DNA of 64,000 nucleotides from Pseudorhodoferax sp047601025 (GTDB lineage Bacteria; Pseudomonadota; Gammaproteobacteria; Burkholderiales; Burkholderiaceae_C), in contig NZ_JASGJZ010000001.1 of NCBI RefSeq assembly GCF_047601025.1, forward strand, positions 2,418,001 to 2,482,000. The letters run 5' to 3'. Shown piece after piece: positions 17,664-25,611 of the stretch. The translations under genes were made by a program, and so were the position numbers. Under the pieces are notes generated by a model that was not told the origin of the DNA, did no database searches, and saw only the letters and a program-made list of their open reading frames with translations. Each line of letters starts with the position of its first letter. Position 1 is the first letter of the stretch.

Positions 17664-18404
17664 TCAGAACGTCAGGCGGCGCAGCGTCTCGACCTCGGTG
17701 CGCAGGTCCTGCGCCCAGGCGCGCCGGTCTCGTGCCGCGTGCGGCTGCGGGGCGCCGTAGTGCACGTGGGCGACCAGCTCCTGCGCCGCCAGCGTGCGCC
17801 AGACCGAGCCGAGCAGCGTCTCGTCGCCGACGAAGCTGGGCGCGAAGCTGGTCGCGCCGCTGCCGTCGGCGAAGCGCAGTGCCAGCGGCTGCGCCGGCGC
17901 GCCGGCGCTGATCGCGGCCTGCAGCAGGTTGGCGTGGAACGGCAGCAGCGCGCGGCCGTCGCCGGTCGTGCCTTCGGGGAAGATCGCCACCACGTCGCCC
18001 GCGGCCAGCCGGTCGCGCATGTGGTGCACCACGCGCATGGCGTCGCGGCGCGAGGCGCGTTCGATGTACAGCGTGCCGGCGCCGGTGGCCAGCCTGCCGA
18101 CCAGCGGCCAGTGGGCCACGTCGGCCTTGGCGACGAAGCGGCACCAGCCGGCCGCGTGGATGGCCACGATATCCAGCCAGGAGATGTGGTTGGCGACCAG
18201 CAGCACCGGTCCCCGGTCGGGCGGCGTGCCGCTGACCTGCAGCCGGATGCCGGCCAGCACGAGCAGCCGCGCGGACCAGGCCTGCACGGCCTGGGCGCGC
18301 TGCGCGGCGTCCCAGCGCGGAAACCGGCTGCGGATGGTCCACCAGCCGGAAAGCCCGTGGCCGGCGAGCCACAGCAGCCGCCACAGCGCGCGCGCGTGGC
18401 GCAT
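17664..18404 (-). CDS. plsC: 1-acylglycerol-3-phosphate acyltransferase family protein
   Basis: A 246-residue membrane-associated acyltransferase that should add a fatty acyl chain to lysophosphatidic acid or a similar lysolipid. Motif I NHISWLD (about residues 72-78, His and Asp catalytic) and motif III FPEGTTGDG are intact. There is a hydrophobic N terminus. It starts 4 bases after the pyrC' stop and is the last gene of the yqgE-ruvX-pyrR-pyrB-pyrC' run, a gene order known from related bacteria. Confidence 0.9.
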   Translation of the reverse strand: MRHARALWRLLWLAGHGLSGWWTIRSRFPRWDAAQRAQAVQAWSARLLVLAGIRLQVSGTPPDRGPVLLVANHISWLDIVAIHAAGWCRFVAKADVAHWPLVGRLATGAGTLYIERASRRDAMRVVHHMRDRLAAGDVVAIFPEGTTGDGRALLPFHANLLQAAISAGAPAQPLALRFADGSGATSFAPSFVGDETLLGSVWRTLAAQELVAHVHYGAPQPHAARDRRAWAQDLRTEVETLRRLTF

Positions 18405-18408
18405 GGGC

Positions 18409-19704
18409 TCAGCTGCCGCCGTGCGCCAGGTGCCCGCCGACCAGCGTCCAGCGTACGCGGCCCGGCAGCTCGTAGCCGGTGAACGCCGTGTGCTTGCCCT
18501 GGCTCTTGAGCGCGGCGTCGGCGACGGTCCAGCGCGCGGCCGGGTCGGCCACGCAGACGTCGGCCACGCCGCCCTCGACCAGCTGGCCCAGGCTGGCCTG
18601 CAGCGTGCCGAGCGCCGTGCCCAGCAGCGCGGCCGGCTGGCTGGTGACGGTGGCCAGCGCGCGCGGCAGCGCCACGCCCTGTTCCTCGGCCCACTTCAGC
18701 GCCAGGCTCAGCAGCAGTTCCACGCCGGTGGCGCCGGGCTCGGCCTCGGCGAAGGGCAGGGTCTTGGCGTCGGCGTCCACCGGCGTGTGGTCGGAGACCA
18801 GCGCGGCGATGGTGCCGTCGGCCAGCGCGGCACGCAGCGCGTCGCGGTCGCGCTGCTGGCGCAGCGGCGGGTTCAGGCGGGCGCGGCTGTCGAAGTAGCC
18901 GATGTCCTGGTCGGTCAGGTGCAGCGAGTTGATGCTGACGTCGGCGCTGACCGGCAGCCCCGCCGCGCGCGCCTGGCGCACCAGCTCCACGCCGGCGGCG
19001 CTGGACAGGCGCGACAGGTGCACGCGCGCGCCGGTGCTCTTCATCAGCTCGAAGATGGTGTGCAGCGCGATGGTCTCGGCTGCCACCGGCACGCCGGACA
19101 GGCCCATGCGCGTGGCCAGCGGGCCGCTGGCGGCCACGCCCTTGCCCAGGTCGCGGTCCTGCGGACGCAGGAACACCGTGAAGCCGAAGGTCGCCGCGTA
19201 CTGCAGCGCGCGCTGCAGCACCTGGGTGCTGGCCAGCGGCACCTCGGCCTGGCCGAAGCCGACGCAGCCGGCCTCGGTCAGCTCGACCATCTCGGTCAGC
19301 ACCTCGCCGGCCAGGCCGCGCGTCAGCGCGCCCAGCGGGAACACGCGCGACTGGTGCAGCTTCTCGGCGCGGAACTTCAGCATCTCGACCAGGCCGGGCT
19401 CGTCCAGCACCGGGTCGGTGTCGGGCGGGCAGACCAGGCTGGTCACGCCGCCGGCCACCGCGGCGGCCAGCTCGCTCTCCAGCATGCCCTCGTGCTCGTG
19501 GCCGGGCTCGCGCAGGCGCATCGACAGGTCGACCAGGCCGGGCATGACGATGCAGCCGGTGGCGTCCAGCGTGCGGTTGGGTCTGAACTCGGCCGAGACC
19601 TGGCCGATGGAGACGATGCGGCCGGAGGCGATGGCGATGTCGCCGACCGCGTCGCGGCCCGAGGCCGGGTCGATCACGCGGCCGTTGCGAATCAGTGTCT
19701 TCAT
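18409..19704 (-). CDS. pyrC': Dihydroorotase-like subunit PyrC', probably catalytically inactive
   Basis: A 431-residue dihydroorotase homologue. Start ATG 19704 gives MKTLIRNGRVIDPASGRD. In active enzymes the metal site has HxH in D-x-H-x-H-x-R; here the stretch is VDLSMRLREPG, with Ser61 and Arg63 in place of both His. The protein is therefore most likely the non-catalytic PyrC' known in Pseudomonas, which binds aspartate transcarbamoylase and is needed for its assembly. The gene order with pyrB supports this. Active dihydroorotase should be encoded elsewhere. Confidence 0.88.
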   Translation of the reverse strand: MKTLIRNGRVIDPASGRDAVGDIAIASGRIVSIGQVSAEFRPNRTLDATGCIVMPGLVDLSMRLREPGHEHEGMLESELAAAVAGGVTSLVCPPDTDPVLDEPGLVEMLKFRAEKLHQSRVFPLGALTRGLAGEVLTEMVELTEAGCVGFGQAEVPLASTQVLQRALQYAATFGFTVFLRPQDRDLGKGVAASGPLATRMGLSGVPVAAETIALHTIFELMKSTGARVHLSRLSSAAGVELVRQARAAGLPVSADVSINSLHLTDQDIGYFDSRARLNPPLRQQRDRDALRAALADGTIAALVSDHTPVDADAKTLPFAEAEPGATGVELLLSLALKWAEEQGVALPRALATVTSQPAALLGTALGTLQASLGQLVEGGVADVCVADPAARWTVADAALKSQGKHTAFTGYELPGRVRWTLVGGHLAHGGS

Positions 19705-19896
19705 GTCGGGTATCCCTTGGCTGCACGATCCCGGGGCAACGAGCGAGGGTCGCGAGCCGCTGTACGAAAGGCCGCGGAGCAGGCCATGCCAGTGCACCCG
19801 CGCAGCTGGCTCCGCCAGGCCGCCGGGTGCGCCCCCTGGAGGGGGAATGGGTCGGCCACACCAGGTTCCGCCGACCAGACGGGGGTGGGCTTCATC
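19705..19896. other. 192-base gap inside the pyr operon with a GC-rich palindrome
   Basis: This is the only sizeable gap in an otherwise tightly packed operon. It holds CCCCCT-GG-AGGGGG at 19832-19845, a short palindrome of the kind repeated in intergenic regions of Comamonadaceae genomes. An open frame extends pyrC' upstream through it, but the residues look random. I see no clear terminator with a T-run. Confidence 0.4.
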
Positions 19897-20859
19897 CTAT
19901 GCTTCGTTCCCGGCGACGATGCCCATCACCGCCATCCGCACGGCGATGCCGAAGGTGACCTGGGGCAGGATCACCGCCTGCCGGCCGTCGACGACGGCCG
20001 AGTCGATTTCCACGCCGCGGTTGATCGGGCCGGGGTGCATCACGATGGCGTCGGGCTTGGCCAGGGCCAGCTTCTCGGGCGTCAGGCCGAAGCTCTTGAA
20101 GTACTCCTGGCTGGACGGCAGCAGCGCGCCGCTCATGCGCTCGTTCTGCAGCCGCAGCATGATGACCACGTCGGCGCCCTTGATGCCTTCCTCCAGCGAG
20201 TGGCACACGCGCACGCCCATCGGCGCGAGGTCCGCCGGCACCAGCGTGCGCGGGCCGACCACGCGCACCTCGGGGCAGCCCAGCGTGGTCAGGCCGTGGA
20301 TGTCCGAGCGCGCCACGCGCGAGTGCAGCACGTCGCCGACGATGGCCACCGTCAGCTGGCTGAAGTCGCGCTTGTAGTGGCGGATGGTGTACATGTCGAG
20401 CAGCCCCTGCGTGGGGTGCGCGTGCCGGCCGTCGCCGGCGTTGATCACGTGCACGTGCGGCGCCACGTGCTGCGCGATCAGGTAGGGCGCACCCGACTCG
20501 CTGTGCCGCACCACGAACAGGTCGGCCGCCATGGCCGACAGGTTGGCGATGGTGTCCAGCAGCGACTCGCCCTTGGCCGCCGAGGAGCGCGCGATGTCCA
20601 GGTTGATCACGTCGGCCGACAGCCGCGTGGCCGCGATCTCGAAGGTGGTGCGCGTGCGCGTGCTGTTCTCGAAGAACAGGTTGAACACGCTCTTGCCGCG
20701 CAGCAGCGGCAGCTTCTTGACCTCGCGGTCGTTCACGCTGACGAAGTTGGCGGCGGTGTCCAGGATCTGCGTCAGGATGTCCCGGGGCAGGCCCTCGATC
20801 GACAGCAGGTGGACCAGCTCGCCGTGCCGGTTCAGCTGGGGGTTGCGTCGCGCCAGCAT
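19897..20859 (-). CDS. pyrB: Aspartate carbamoyltransferase catalytic subunit
   Basis: A 320-residue enzyme that joins carbamoyl phosphate and aspartate, the committed step of pyrimidine synthesis. The carbamoyl-phosphate site is FFENSTRTRTTFE (about residues 63-75), followed by the SSAAKGES loop and the HPTQGLLD motif. The C-terminal HPGPINRGVEI is typical. No regulatory PyrI gene is seen; instead PyrC' follows, so a PyrB-PyrC' dodecameric complex is expected. Start ATG 20859 is 2 bases after the pyrR stop. Confidence 0.97.
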   Translation of the reverse strand: MLARRNPQLNRHGELVHLLSIEGLPRDILTQILDTAANFVSVNDREVKKLPLLRGKSVFNLFFENSTRTRTTFEIAATRLSADVINLDIARSSAAKGESLLDTIANLSAMAADLFVVRHSESGAPYLIAQHVAPHVHVINAGDGRHAHPTQGLLDMYTIRHYKRDFSQLTVAIVGDVLHSRVARSDIHGLTTLGCPEVRVVGPRTLVPADLAPMGVRVCHSLEEGIKGADVVIMLRLQNERMSGALLPSSQEYFKSFGLTPEKLALAKPDAIVMHPGPINRGVEIDSAVVDGRQAVILPQVTFGIAVRMAVMGIVAGNEA

Positions 20860-20861
20860 GC

Positions 20862-21359
20862 TCAGCCCTCGATCTGGAACGACAGGCGGCCGTCGTCGGC
20901 GCGCGCCAGCGCCAGCGACTGGCCGGCCGGCAGCGTCACGCGCGCGGCGGCGAGGTCGGCCTGGATCGGCAGCTCGCGCGCGCCGCGGTCCACCAGCACG
21001 GCCAGGCGCACGCTGGCCGGGCGGCCGTAGTCGAACAGCTCGTTGAGCGCCGCGCGGATGGTGCGGCCGGTGTAGAGCACGTCGTCCAGCAGCACGATCT
21101 GCGCGCCCTGCACGTCGAAGGGCAGGACCGTGGCGCCGGCGGCGGGCAGCATGCCGCGCTGGCCGTAGTCGTCGCGGTGCATGGCCGAGGAGATCTGGCC
21201 GGGCCGGTCCGGGCGCTGCAGGTCGGCGTGCAGGCGCTCGGCCAGCCAGGCGCCGCCGGAGGCGATGCCGACCAGCCGCGTGTCGGGGCCGCACAGCGGA
21301 CGCACGCCGCGCAGCAGCTCGGCGTACAGCGCCTCGGCGTCGAGGGTCAGGGTACTCAT
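20862..21359 (-). CDS. pyrR: PyrR bifunctional regulator/uracil phosphoribosyltransferase
   Basis: A 165-residue type-I phosphoribosyltransferase. The PRPP loop is IVLLDDVLYTGRTIRAALNEL (about residues 88-108), and the SSAMHRDDY segment is typical of PyrR. In Gram-positives it is an RNA-binding attenuator; in proteobacteria such as Pseudomonas it affects pyr operon expression and can salvage uracil. It overlaps the ruvX stop by 4 bases and precedes pyrB. Confidence 0.93.
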   Translation of the reverse strand: MSTLTLDAEALYAELLRGVRPLCGPDTRLVGIASGGAWLAERLHADLQRPDRPGQISSAMHRDDYGQRGMLPAAGATVLPFDVQGAQIVLLDDVLYTGRTIRAALNELFDYGRPASVRLAVLVDRGARELPIQADLAAARVTLPAGQSLALARADDGRLSFQIEG

Positions 21360-21778
21360 GGCAGGTTGTTCAGGAACTGTTCCAGGATGATGCAGGCCGC
21401 GGCCGCGTCGGCGTCGCGCGCGCCCCGGCTGTGGGCCTCGGTGGTGCTGTAGCGCTCGTCGACCTCGTAGACCGCGAGCCCGAAGCGCCCGCGCAGCTGG
21501 CGCGCGAAGCGGCGGGCGCGGCCGGTATTCTCGTGCGCCGCGCCGTCGGGGTGGAACGGCACGCCGACGACCAGCGCGTCGGGTTGCCATTCGCGCAGCC
21601 GGGCCTCGATCTGCGCGAAGCGCGCGTCGCCCTCGGCCCGGATCGTGCCCTGCGGCGTGGCCGTGCGGGTGATGCGGTTGCCGCTGGCGACGCCGGTGCG
21701 CTTGGCCCCGTAGTCGAAGGCCAGAAAGGATTGGAAACGGGGCGGGACGGCGGGATCGGGAGGCGGGGTGGCGCTCAC
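21356..21778 (-). CDS. ruvX: RuvX/YqgF Holliday-junction resolvase-like nuclease
   Basis: A 140-residue RNase H-fold protein, involved in resolving branched DNA or in 16S rRNA maturation. FLAFDYGAKRTGVASG carries the first acidic residue; VVGVPFHPDG and the late YEVDERYSTTEA match the family. A GTG at 21778 is used because it overlaps the upstream yqgE stop as GTGA; no ATG gives a better fit. It is coupled at both ends to neighbours. Confidence 0.93.
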   Translation of the reverse strand: MSATPPPDPAVPPRFQSFLAFDYGAKRTGVASGNRITRTATPQGTIRAEGDARFAQIEARLREWQPDALVVGVPFHPDGAAHENTGRARRFARQLRGRFGLAVYEVDERYSTTEAHSRGARDADAAAACIILEQFLNNLP

Positions 21779-22374
21779 GCGTGGCCCGCCTCGGGCGACA
21801 GCATCCAGGCCTGCAGCCCCAGCAGCTGCAGCGCGCGGTCGTAACGCTGCTCGATCGGCGTGTCGAAGATCACCGAGGCGTCGGCCTCGACGGTCAGCCA
21901 GCTGTTCTCGGCCAGCTCGGATTCGAGCTGGCCCTCGCCCCAGGCCGAATAGCCCAGCGAGACCAGCACCTTCTTCGGGCCGGCGCCGGTGGACAGCGCC
22001 TCCAGCACGTCCTTGGAGGTCGTCATCTCCAGGCCGCCGGGGATGGTCATGGTCGAGGCGTAGACGCTTTCGCCGCCGTCCGGCGTATGGGCCAGCAGCG
22101 GCTCGTGCAGCACGAAGCCGCGCTCGGTCTGCACCGGGCCGCCCTGCAGCACCGGGTCGTCCGACAGGTCGGTGCGGCCCAGCGGCAGGTCGACCTTGTC
22201 GAACAGATGCTTCAGATTGATGTCGCTGGGCTTGTTGATGACCAGCCCCAGCGCGCCGCGCGCGCTGTGCTCGCACAGGTAGACCACGCTGCGCGAGAAC
22301 GTCTCGTCCTCCAGACCCGGCATCGCGATCAGGAAATGATGCGTGAGGTTCATCGGCGCAGAATCTGAACTCAT
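21775..22374 (-). CDS. yqgE: YqgE/AlgH family protein (UPF0301)
   Basis: A 199-residue protein of unknown biochemical role. It has the conserved NLTHHFLIAMPGLEDETFSRSVVYLCEHS start, GALGLVINKP and GYSAWGEGQLESELAENSW. First gene of the yqgE-ruvX-pyrR-pyrB-pyrC' run, an order shared with Pseudomonas. ATG 22374 is taken; ATG 22353 (MNLTHHF) is an equally good start. It is divergent from the photolyase gene with only 42 bases between. Confidence 0.92.
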   Translation of the reverse strand: MSSDSAPMNLTHHFLIAMPGLEDETFSRSVVYLCEHSARGALGLVINKPSDINLKHLFDKVDLPLGRTDLSDDPVLQGGPVQTERGFVLHEPLLAHTPDGGESVYASTMTIPGGLEMTTSKDVLEALSTGAGPKKVLVSLGYSAWGEGQLESELAENSWLTVEADASVIFDTPIEQRYDRALQLLGLQAWMLSPEAGHA

Positions 22375-22416
22375 GAGCCGTGATTTTAGCGACCGGGCCG
22401 CGCCGGCCTGCTGCCG

Positions 22417-23913
22417 ATGGACCGGAAGTACGCCACCGGCCTGATGTGGTTCCGGCGCGACCTGCGCGCCTTCGACAACGCGGCGCTGTACCACGCGCTG
22501 CGCGCCTGCCGGCAGCTGCACTGCGTGTTCGTGCTGGACACCGACATCCTGGCCGCGCTGCCGCGCGTCGACCGCCGGGTGGAATTCATCCTGGCCGCGC
22601 TCGGGGAGCTGGACGCCGCGCTGCGCCGCCTGGCGCCCGACGCCGGGCTGCTCTGGCGGCTGGGTTCGGCGCGCGAGGAGGTGCCGGCGCTGGCGCGGCA
22701 GCTGCACACCCAGGCCGTGTTCGCCAACCACGACGACGAGCCCTTCGCGCTGGCGCGCGACGCCCGGGTGCGCGGCGCGCTGGCCGGCCTGGGCATCGCG
22801 CTGGTGACCAGCAAGGACCAGGCCGTCTTCGAGCGCGACGAGCTGATGACGCAGGCCGGCCAGCCCTACACCGTGTTCACGCCGTACAAGGCGGCGTGGC
22901 TGAAGAAGGCCGATGGGTTCTACCTCTCGTCCTACCCGGTGGCGCGGCACGCCGGGTCGTTGGCGCCGCGGCCGGACGCGGAGCAGCGTCCGCTGCCGGG
23001 CCTGGCCGACATCGGCTTCGCGCCCAGCAACCTGTCGGCGCTGCGGATGCCGCTGGGCGCCAGCGGTGGCCAGCAGCTGTTCGAGGAATTCTTCGATCGC
23101 ATGGACCAGTACCACCTGGCGCGCGACTACCCGGCGCTCAAGGGGCCGAGCTACCTGTCGGCGCACCTGCGCTTCGGTACGGTGTCGATCCGCCAGCTGG
23201 CGTCCGGCGCGCACCGGCTGGCGCTGCAGGGCATGGCGGGGCCGGCCGCGTGGCTGGCGGAACTGGTCTGGCGCGACTTCTTCATGCAGATCCTGGCGCA
23301 TTTCCCGCACGTCGCCGACAGGGCCTTCAGGCCGGAGTGCGACGCGATCCGGTGGGAGCGCGGCAAGCGCGCCCGGGCGCTGTTCGCGGCCTGGTGCGCG
23401 GGGCGCACCGGCTATCCGCTGGTCGACGCCGCGATGGCGCAGCTGAACCAGACCGGCTACATGCACAACCGGCTGCGCATGCTCACGGCCAGCTTCCTGG
23501 CCAAGCAACTGGGGCTGGACTGGCGCTGGGGCGAGCGCTATTTCGCCGAGAAGCTCAACGATTTCGACCTGGCCGCGAACAACGGCGGCTGGCAGTGGGC
23601 GGCGTCCACCGGCTGCGACGCGCAGCCGTATTTCCGGATCTTCAACCCGGTGGCGCAGAGCCAGCGCTTCGACGCCGAGGGCCGCTTCATCCGCCGCTAC
23701 CTGCCCCGGCTGGCGCGGCTGCCGGCGCCGCTGCTGCATGCGCCCTGGACGGCTCGGCCGGCGGACCTGACGGCCGCGGGCATCGTGCTGGGCCGCGACT
23801 ACCCGCTGCCGCTCGTCGACCTGGCCCAGGCGCGCGAGCGCGCACTGGCACGCTACGCCGCGGCCCGGCGTCCGGTGGCCAGGGGGAAGGTGGCCGCGCG
23901 GCGGCGGCGCTGA
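22417..23913 (+). CDS. phrB: Deoxyribodipyrimidine photolyase, CPD class I
   Basis: A 498-residue FAD-dependent light-driven DNA repair enzyme. The N-terminal alpha/beta antenna domain begins GLMWFRRDLRAFDNAALYHA. The FAD domain has PSYLSAHLRFGTVSIRQLA, WRDFFMQIL, GYMHNRLRML and the DFDLAANNGGWQWAASTGCDAQPYFRIFNP block (about residues 384-413), all typical. The C-terminal tail is basic (VARGKVAARRRR). No other repair gene adjoins. A cryptochrome is unlikely given the full set of photolyase motifs. Confidence 0.96.
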   Translation: MDRKYATGLMWFRRDLRAFDNAALYHALRACRQLHCVFVLDTDILAALPRVDRRVEFILAALGELDAALRRLAPDAGLLWRLGSAREEVPALARQLHTQAVFANHDDEPFALARDARVRGALAGLGIALVTSKDQAVFERDELMTQAGQPYTVFTPYKAAWLKKADGFYLSSYPVARHAGSLAPRPDAEQRPLPGLADIGFAPSNLSALRMPLGASGGQQLFEEFFDRMDQYHLARDYPALKGPSYLSAHLRFGTVSIRQLASGAHRLALQGMAGPAAWLAELVWRDFFMQILAHFPHVADRAFRPECDAIRWERGKRARALFAAWCAGRTGYPLVDAAMAQLNQTGYMHNRLRMLTASFLAKQLGLDWRWGERYFAEKLNDFDLAANNGGWQWAASTGCDAQPYFRIFNPVAQSQRFDAEGRFIRRYLPRLARLPAPLLHAPWTARPADLTAAGIVLGRDYPLPLVDLAQARERALARYAAARRPVARGKVAARRRR

Positions 23914-23922
23914 ACGGAACGC

Positions 23923-24261
23923 CTACCAGGCCACGCCGTAGTGGTCGTACACGCGGCGGCCGTAGTCGTCGGTGTACTCGGGCGTCTCGTCGCGGGTGTA
24001 GCGCGGCGCCTGCTCCAGCCGCTCGGCGTCCAGCGGCACGACGTAGCCGTCCAGCGCCGTGTCGTAGCGCAGCATGGGCCAGGGGATCGGATAGCGGTCG
24101 GTGCCGATGCCCAGGAAGCCGCCGAATTCCAGTGCCGCGTAGCGCACCAGGCCCGAGCGCTTGTCGATCACCAGGTGGTCGATGCTGCCGAGCTTGCCGC
24201 CCTTGGTGTCGTAGACGGTCGTGCCCTCGACCTTGTCGGAGGCAATGGTGGGACTGGCCAT
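23923..24261 (-). CDS. PRC-barrel domain protein
   Basis: A 112-residue protein with a PRC-barrel-like beta sheet: KVEGTTVYDTKGGKLGSIDHLVIDKRSGLVRYAALEFGG (about residues 10-48). The remainder, with a Tyr/Asp-rich end (YTDDYGRRVYDHYGVAW), is a common stress-type architecture in soil proteobacteria. Function unknown; such proteins often rise in general stress. It is convergent with the photolyase (9-base gap). Confidence 0.85.
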   Translation of the reverse strand: MASPTIASDKVEGTTVYDTKGGKLGSIDHLVIDKRSGLVRYAALEFGGFLGIGTDRYPIPWPMLRYDTALDGYVVPLDAERLEQAPRYTRDETPEYTDDYGRRVYDHYGVAW

Positions 24262-24407
24262 GGTGGATCTCCAGAGGGTTGGCGGAGCCGGGGCGGCTCC
24301 GATGCCCTGGTTGTCGCACGCGGCCGCGGCCGCGCCTGTCGGTGCCGGCCCACGGGGGGCGTAGGACCGTCCAGCACGGCCACGCCCCGGGGAAAGGCCC
24401 CCTCGGT

Positions 24408-24581
24408 TCAGATCTGGACCATCTCGAAGTCTTCCTTGCGGGCACCGCATTCGGGGCAGGTCCAGTTCATCGGAACGTCGGCCCAGAGGGTGCCGGGCGC
24501 GATGCCGTGTTCGGGCGCGCCGGTGGATTCATCGTAGATCCATCCGCAGATCAGGCACATCCAGGTTTTGGGGTCGGTCAC
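24408..24581 (-). CDS. rubA: Rubredoxin
   Basis: A 57-residue iron protein. The two metal knuckles are CLICG (Cys residues 9 and 12) and CPECG (about 42-45), giving a Cys4 iron site. GTG at 24581 is the only reasonable start (VTDPKTWMCLICGW). It transfers single electrons; its partner may be an alkane hydroxylase or, as suggested for hemL/thiD-linked copies, an oxygen-tolerance function (inference). It is divergent from thiD with 118 bases between. Confidence 0.95.
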   Translation of the reverse strand: MTDPKTWMCLICGWIYDESTGAPEHGIAPGTLWADVPMNWTCPECGARKEDFEMVQI

Positions 24582-24626
24582 GGTGTCGAGGCGGCTTATA
24601 GAATGCCGGGATTGTATAGAGGCGTC

Positions 24627-24661
24627 CCGGGCGCAATGCCCGGTGGAGACTGGTCCGGACC
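24627..24661 (+). promoter_or_regulatory. Two palindromes in the thiD leader
   Basis: CCGGGC-GCAAT-GCCCGG (24627-24643) is a perfect 6-pair hairpin, and GGTCCGGACC (24652-24661) a perfect 10-base palindrome. Both lie between a -10-like TATAGA (24615-24620) and the ATG at 24700. They do not match the thiamine pyrophosphate riboswitch core. The role is unknown. Confidence 0.35.
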
Positions 24662-24699
24662 ACGCCTCGGCACCCACTCCCGCCCCTCGGGGCCGCCGC

Positions 24700-25611
24700 A
24701 TGAACGACTCCGACGCCCGCCCCGATCCCGCACCCGACGAGGCCGCCGCAGACGCGGCCGGCCCGGCCTGCGTGCTGGTCTTCAACGCCAACGACCCCAG
24801 CGGCGCCGGCGGCCTCGCGGCCGACGCCGTGGCCATCGCCTCGGTGGGCGGCCATGCGGCGCCCGTGGTCACCGGCACCTACGCGCGCGACAGCGCGGCG
24901 ATCTTCGAGCACTTCGCGCTGGACGAGGAGGCCGTGGCCGAGCAGGCGCGCGCGGTGCTGGAGGACATGGCGGTGCAGGTCATCAAGGTCGGCTTCGTCG
25001 GCAGCCCAGAGAACGTCTCGACCATCGCCGAGCTGACGGCCGACTACGCCGACCTGCCGGTGGTCGCCTACATGCCCGACCTGTCGTGGTGGGACGAACC
25101 GCAGATCGACGGCTACCTGGACGCCTTCCTCGAACTGATGCTGCCGCAGACCACGGTGCTGGTGGGCAACCACAGCACGCTGTGGCGCTGGCTGCTGCCG
25201 GACTGGAGTACCCAGCGCAGCCCGTCGCCGCGCGACATCGCCAAGGCCGCGGCCGACAAGGGCGCGCCCTACACGCTGGTGACCGGCGTGCTGCTGCCCG
25301 AGCAGCACGTGGACAACGTGCTGGCCACGCCGCAGACCGTGCTCGCCAGTGCGCGCTTCGAATTGTTCGAGGCGCAGTTCACCGGCGCCGGCGACACGCT
25401 GTCGGCCGCGCTGGCGGCGCTGCTGGCCGGCGGCGCGGAACTGGGCGAGGCCGTGGTCGAGGCGCTGGGCTACCTGGACCAGAGCCTGGATGGCGGCTTC
25501 CGTCCCGGCATGGGCCACGTGCTGCCCGACCGCATGGCCTGGGCCCAGCCCGAGGACGACGAGGACGACCCCGAGCCGACGGACAAGGAGGAGGGCGCAC
25601 CGCGCCCATGA
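24700..25611 (+). CDS. thiD: Hydroxymethylpyrimidine/phosphomethylpyrimidine kinase
   Basis: A 303-residue ribokinase-fold kinase of thiamine synthesis. N-terminal NANDPSGAGGLAADAVAIASVGGHAAPVVTGTYARDS carries the substrate and GAGG motifs, and the C-terminal FTGAGDTLSAALAA the catalytic Asp and anion hole. The last 25 residues are very acidic (PEDDEDDPEPTDKEEG), longer than in E. coli ThiD (266 residues). Start 24700 was chosen for the family fit of the following residues. It overlaps hemL by 4 bases. Confidence 0.92.
   Translation: MNDSDARPDPAPDEAAADAAGPACVLVFNANDPSGAGGLAADAVAIASVGGHAAPVVTGTYARDSAAIFEHFALDEEAVAEQARAVLEDMAVQVIKVGFVGSPENVSTIAELTADYADLPVVAYMPDLSWWDEPQIDGYLDAFLELMLPQTTVLVGNHSTLWRWLLPDWSTQRSPSPRDIAKAAADKGAPYTLVTGVLLPEQHVDNVLATPQTVLASARFELFEAQFTGAGDTLSAALAALLAGGAELGEAVVEALGYLDQSLDGGFRPGMGHVLPDRMAWAQPEDDEDDPEPTDKEEGAPRP

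Noticed and set aside
24582..24699. Possible TPP riboswitch before thiD
   Set aside because: The conserved thi-box core is not seen; only two unrelated palindromes are present.
22380..25607. Long plus-strand frame in the hemL frame upstream of 25608
   Set aside because: It crosses photolyase, PRC-barrel, rubredoxin and thiD genes in other frames; the hemL family start is at 25608.
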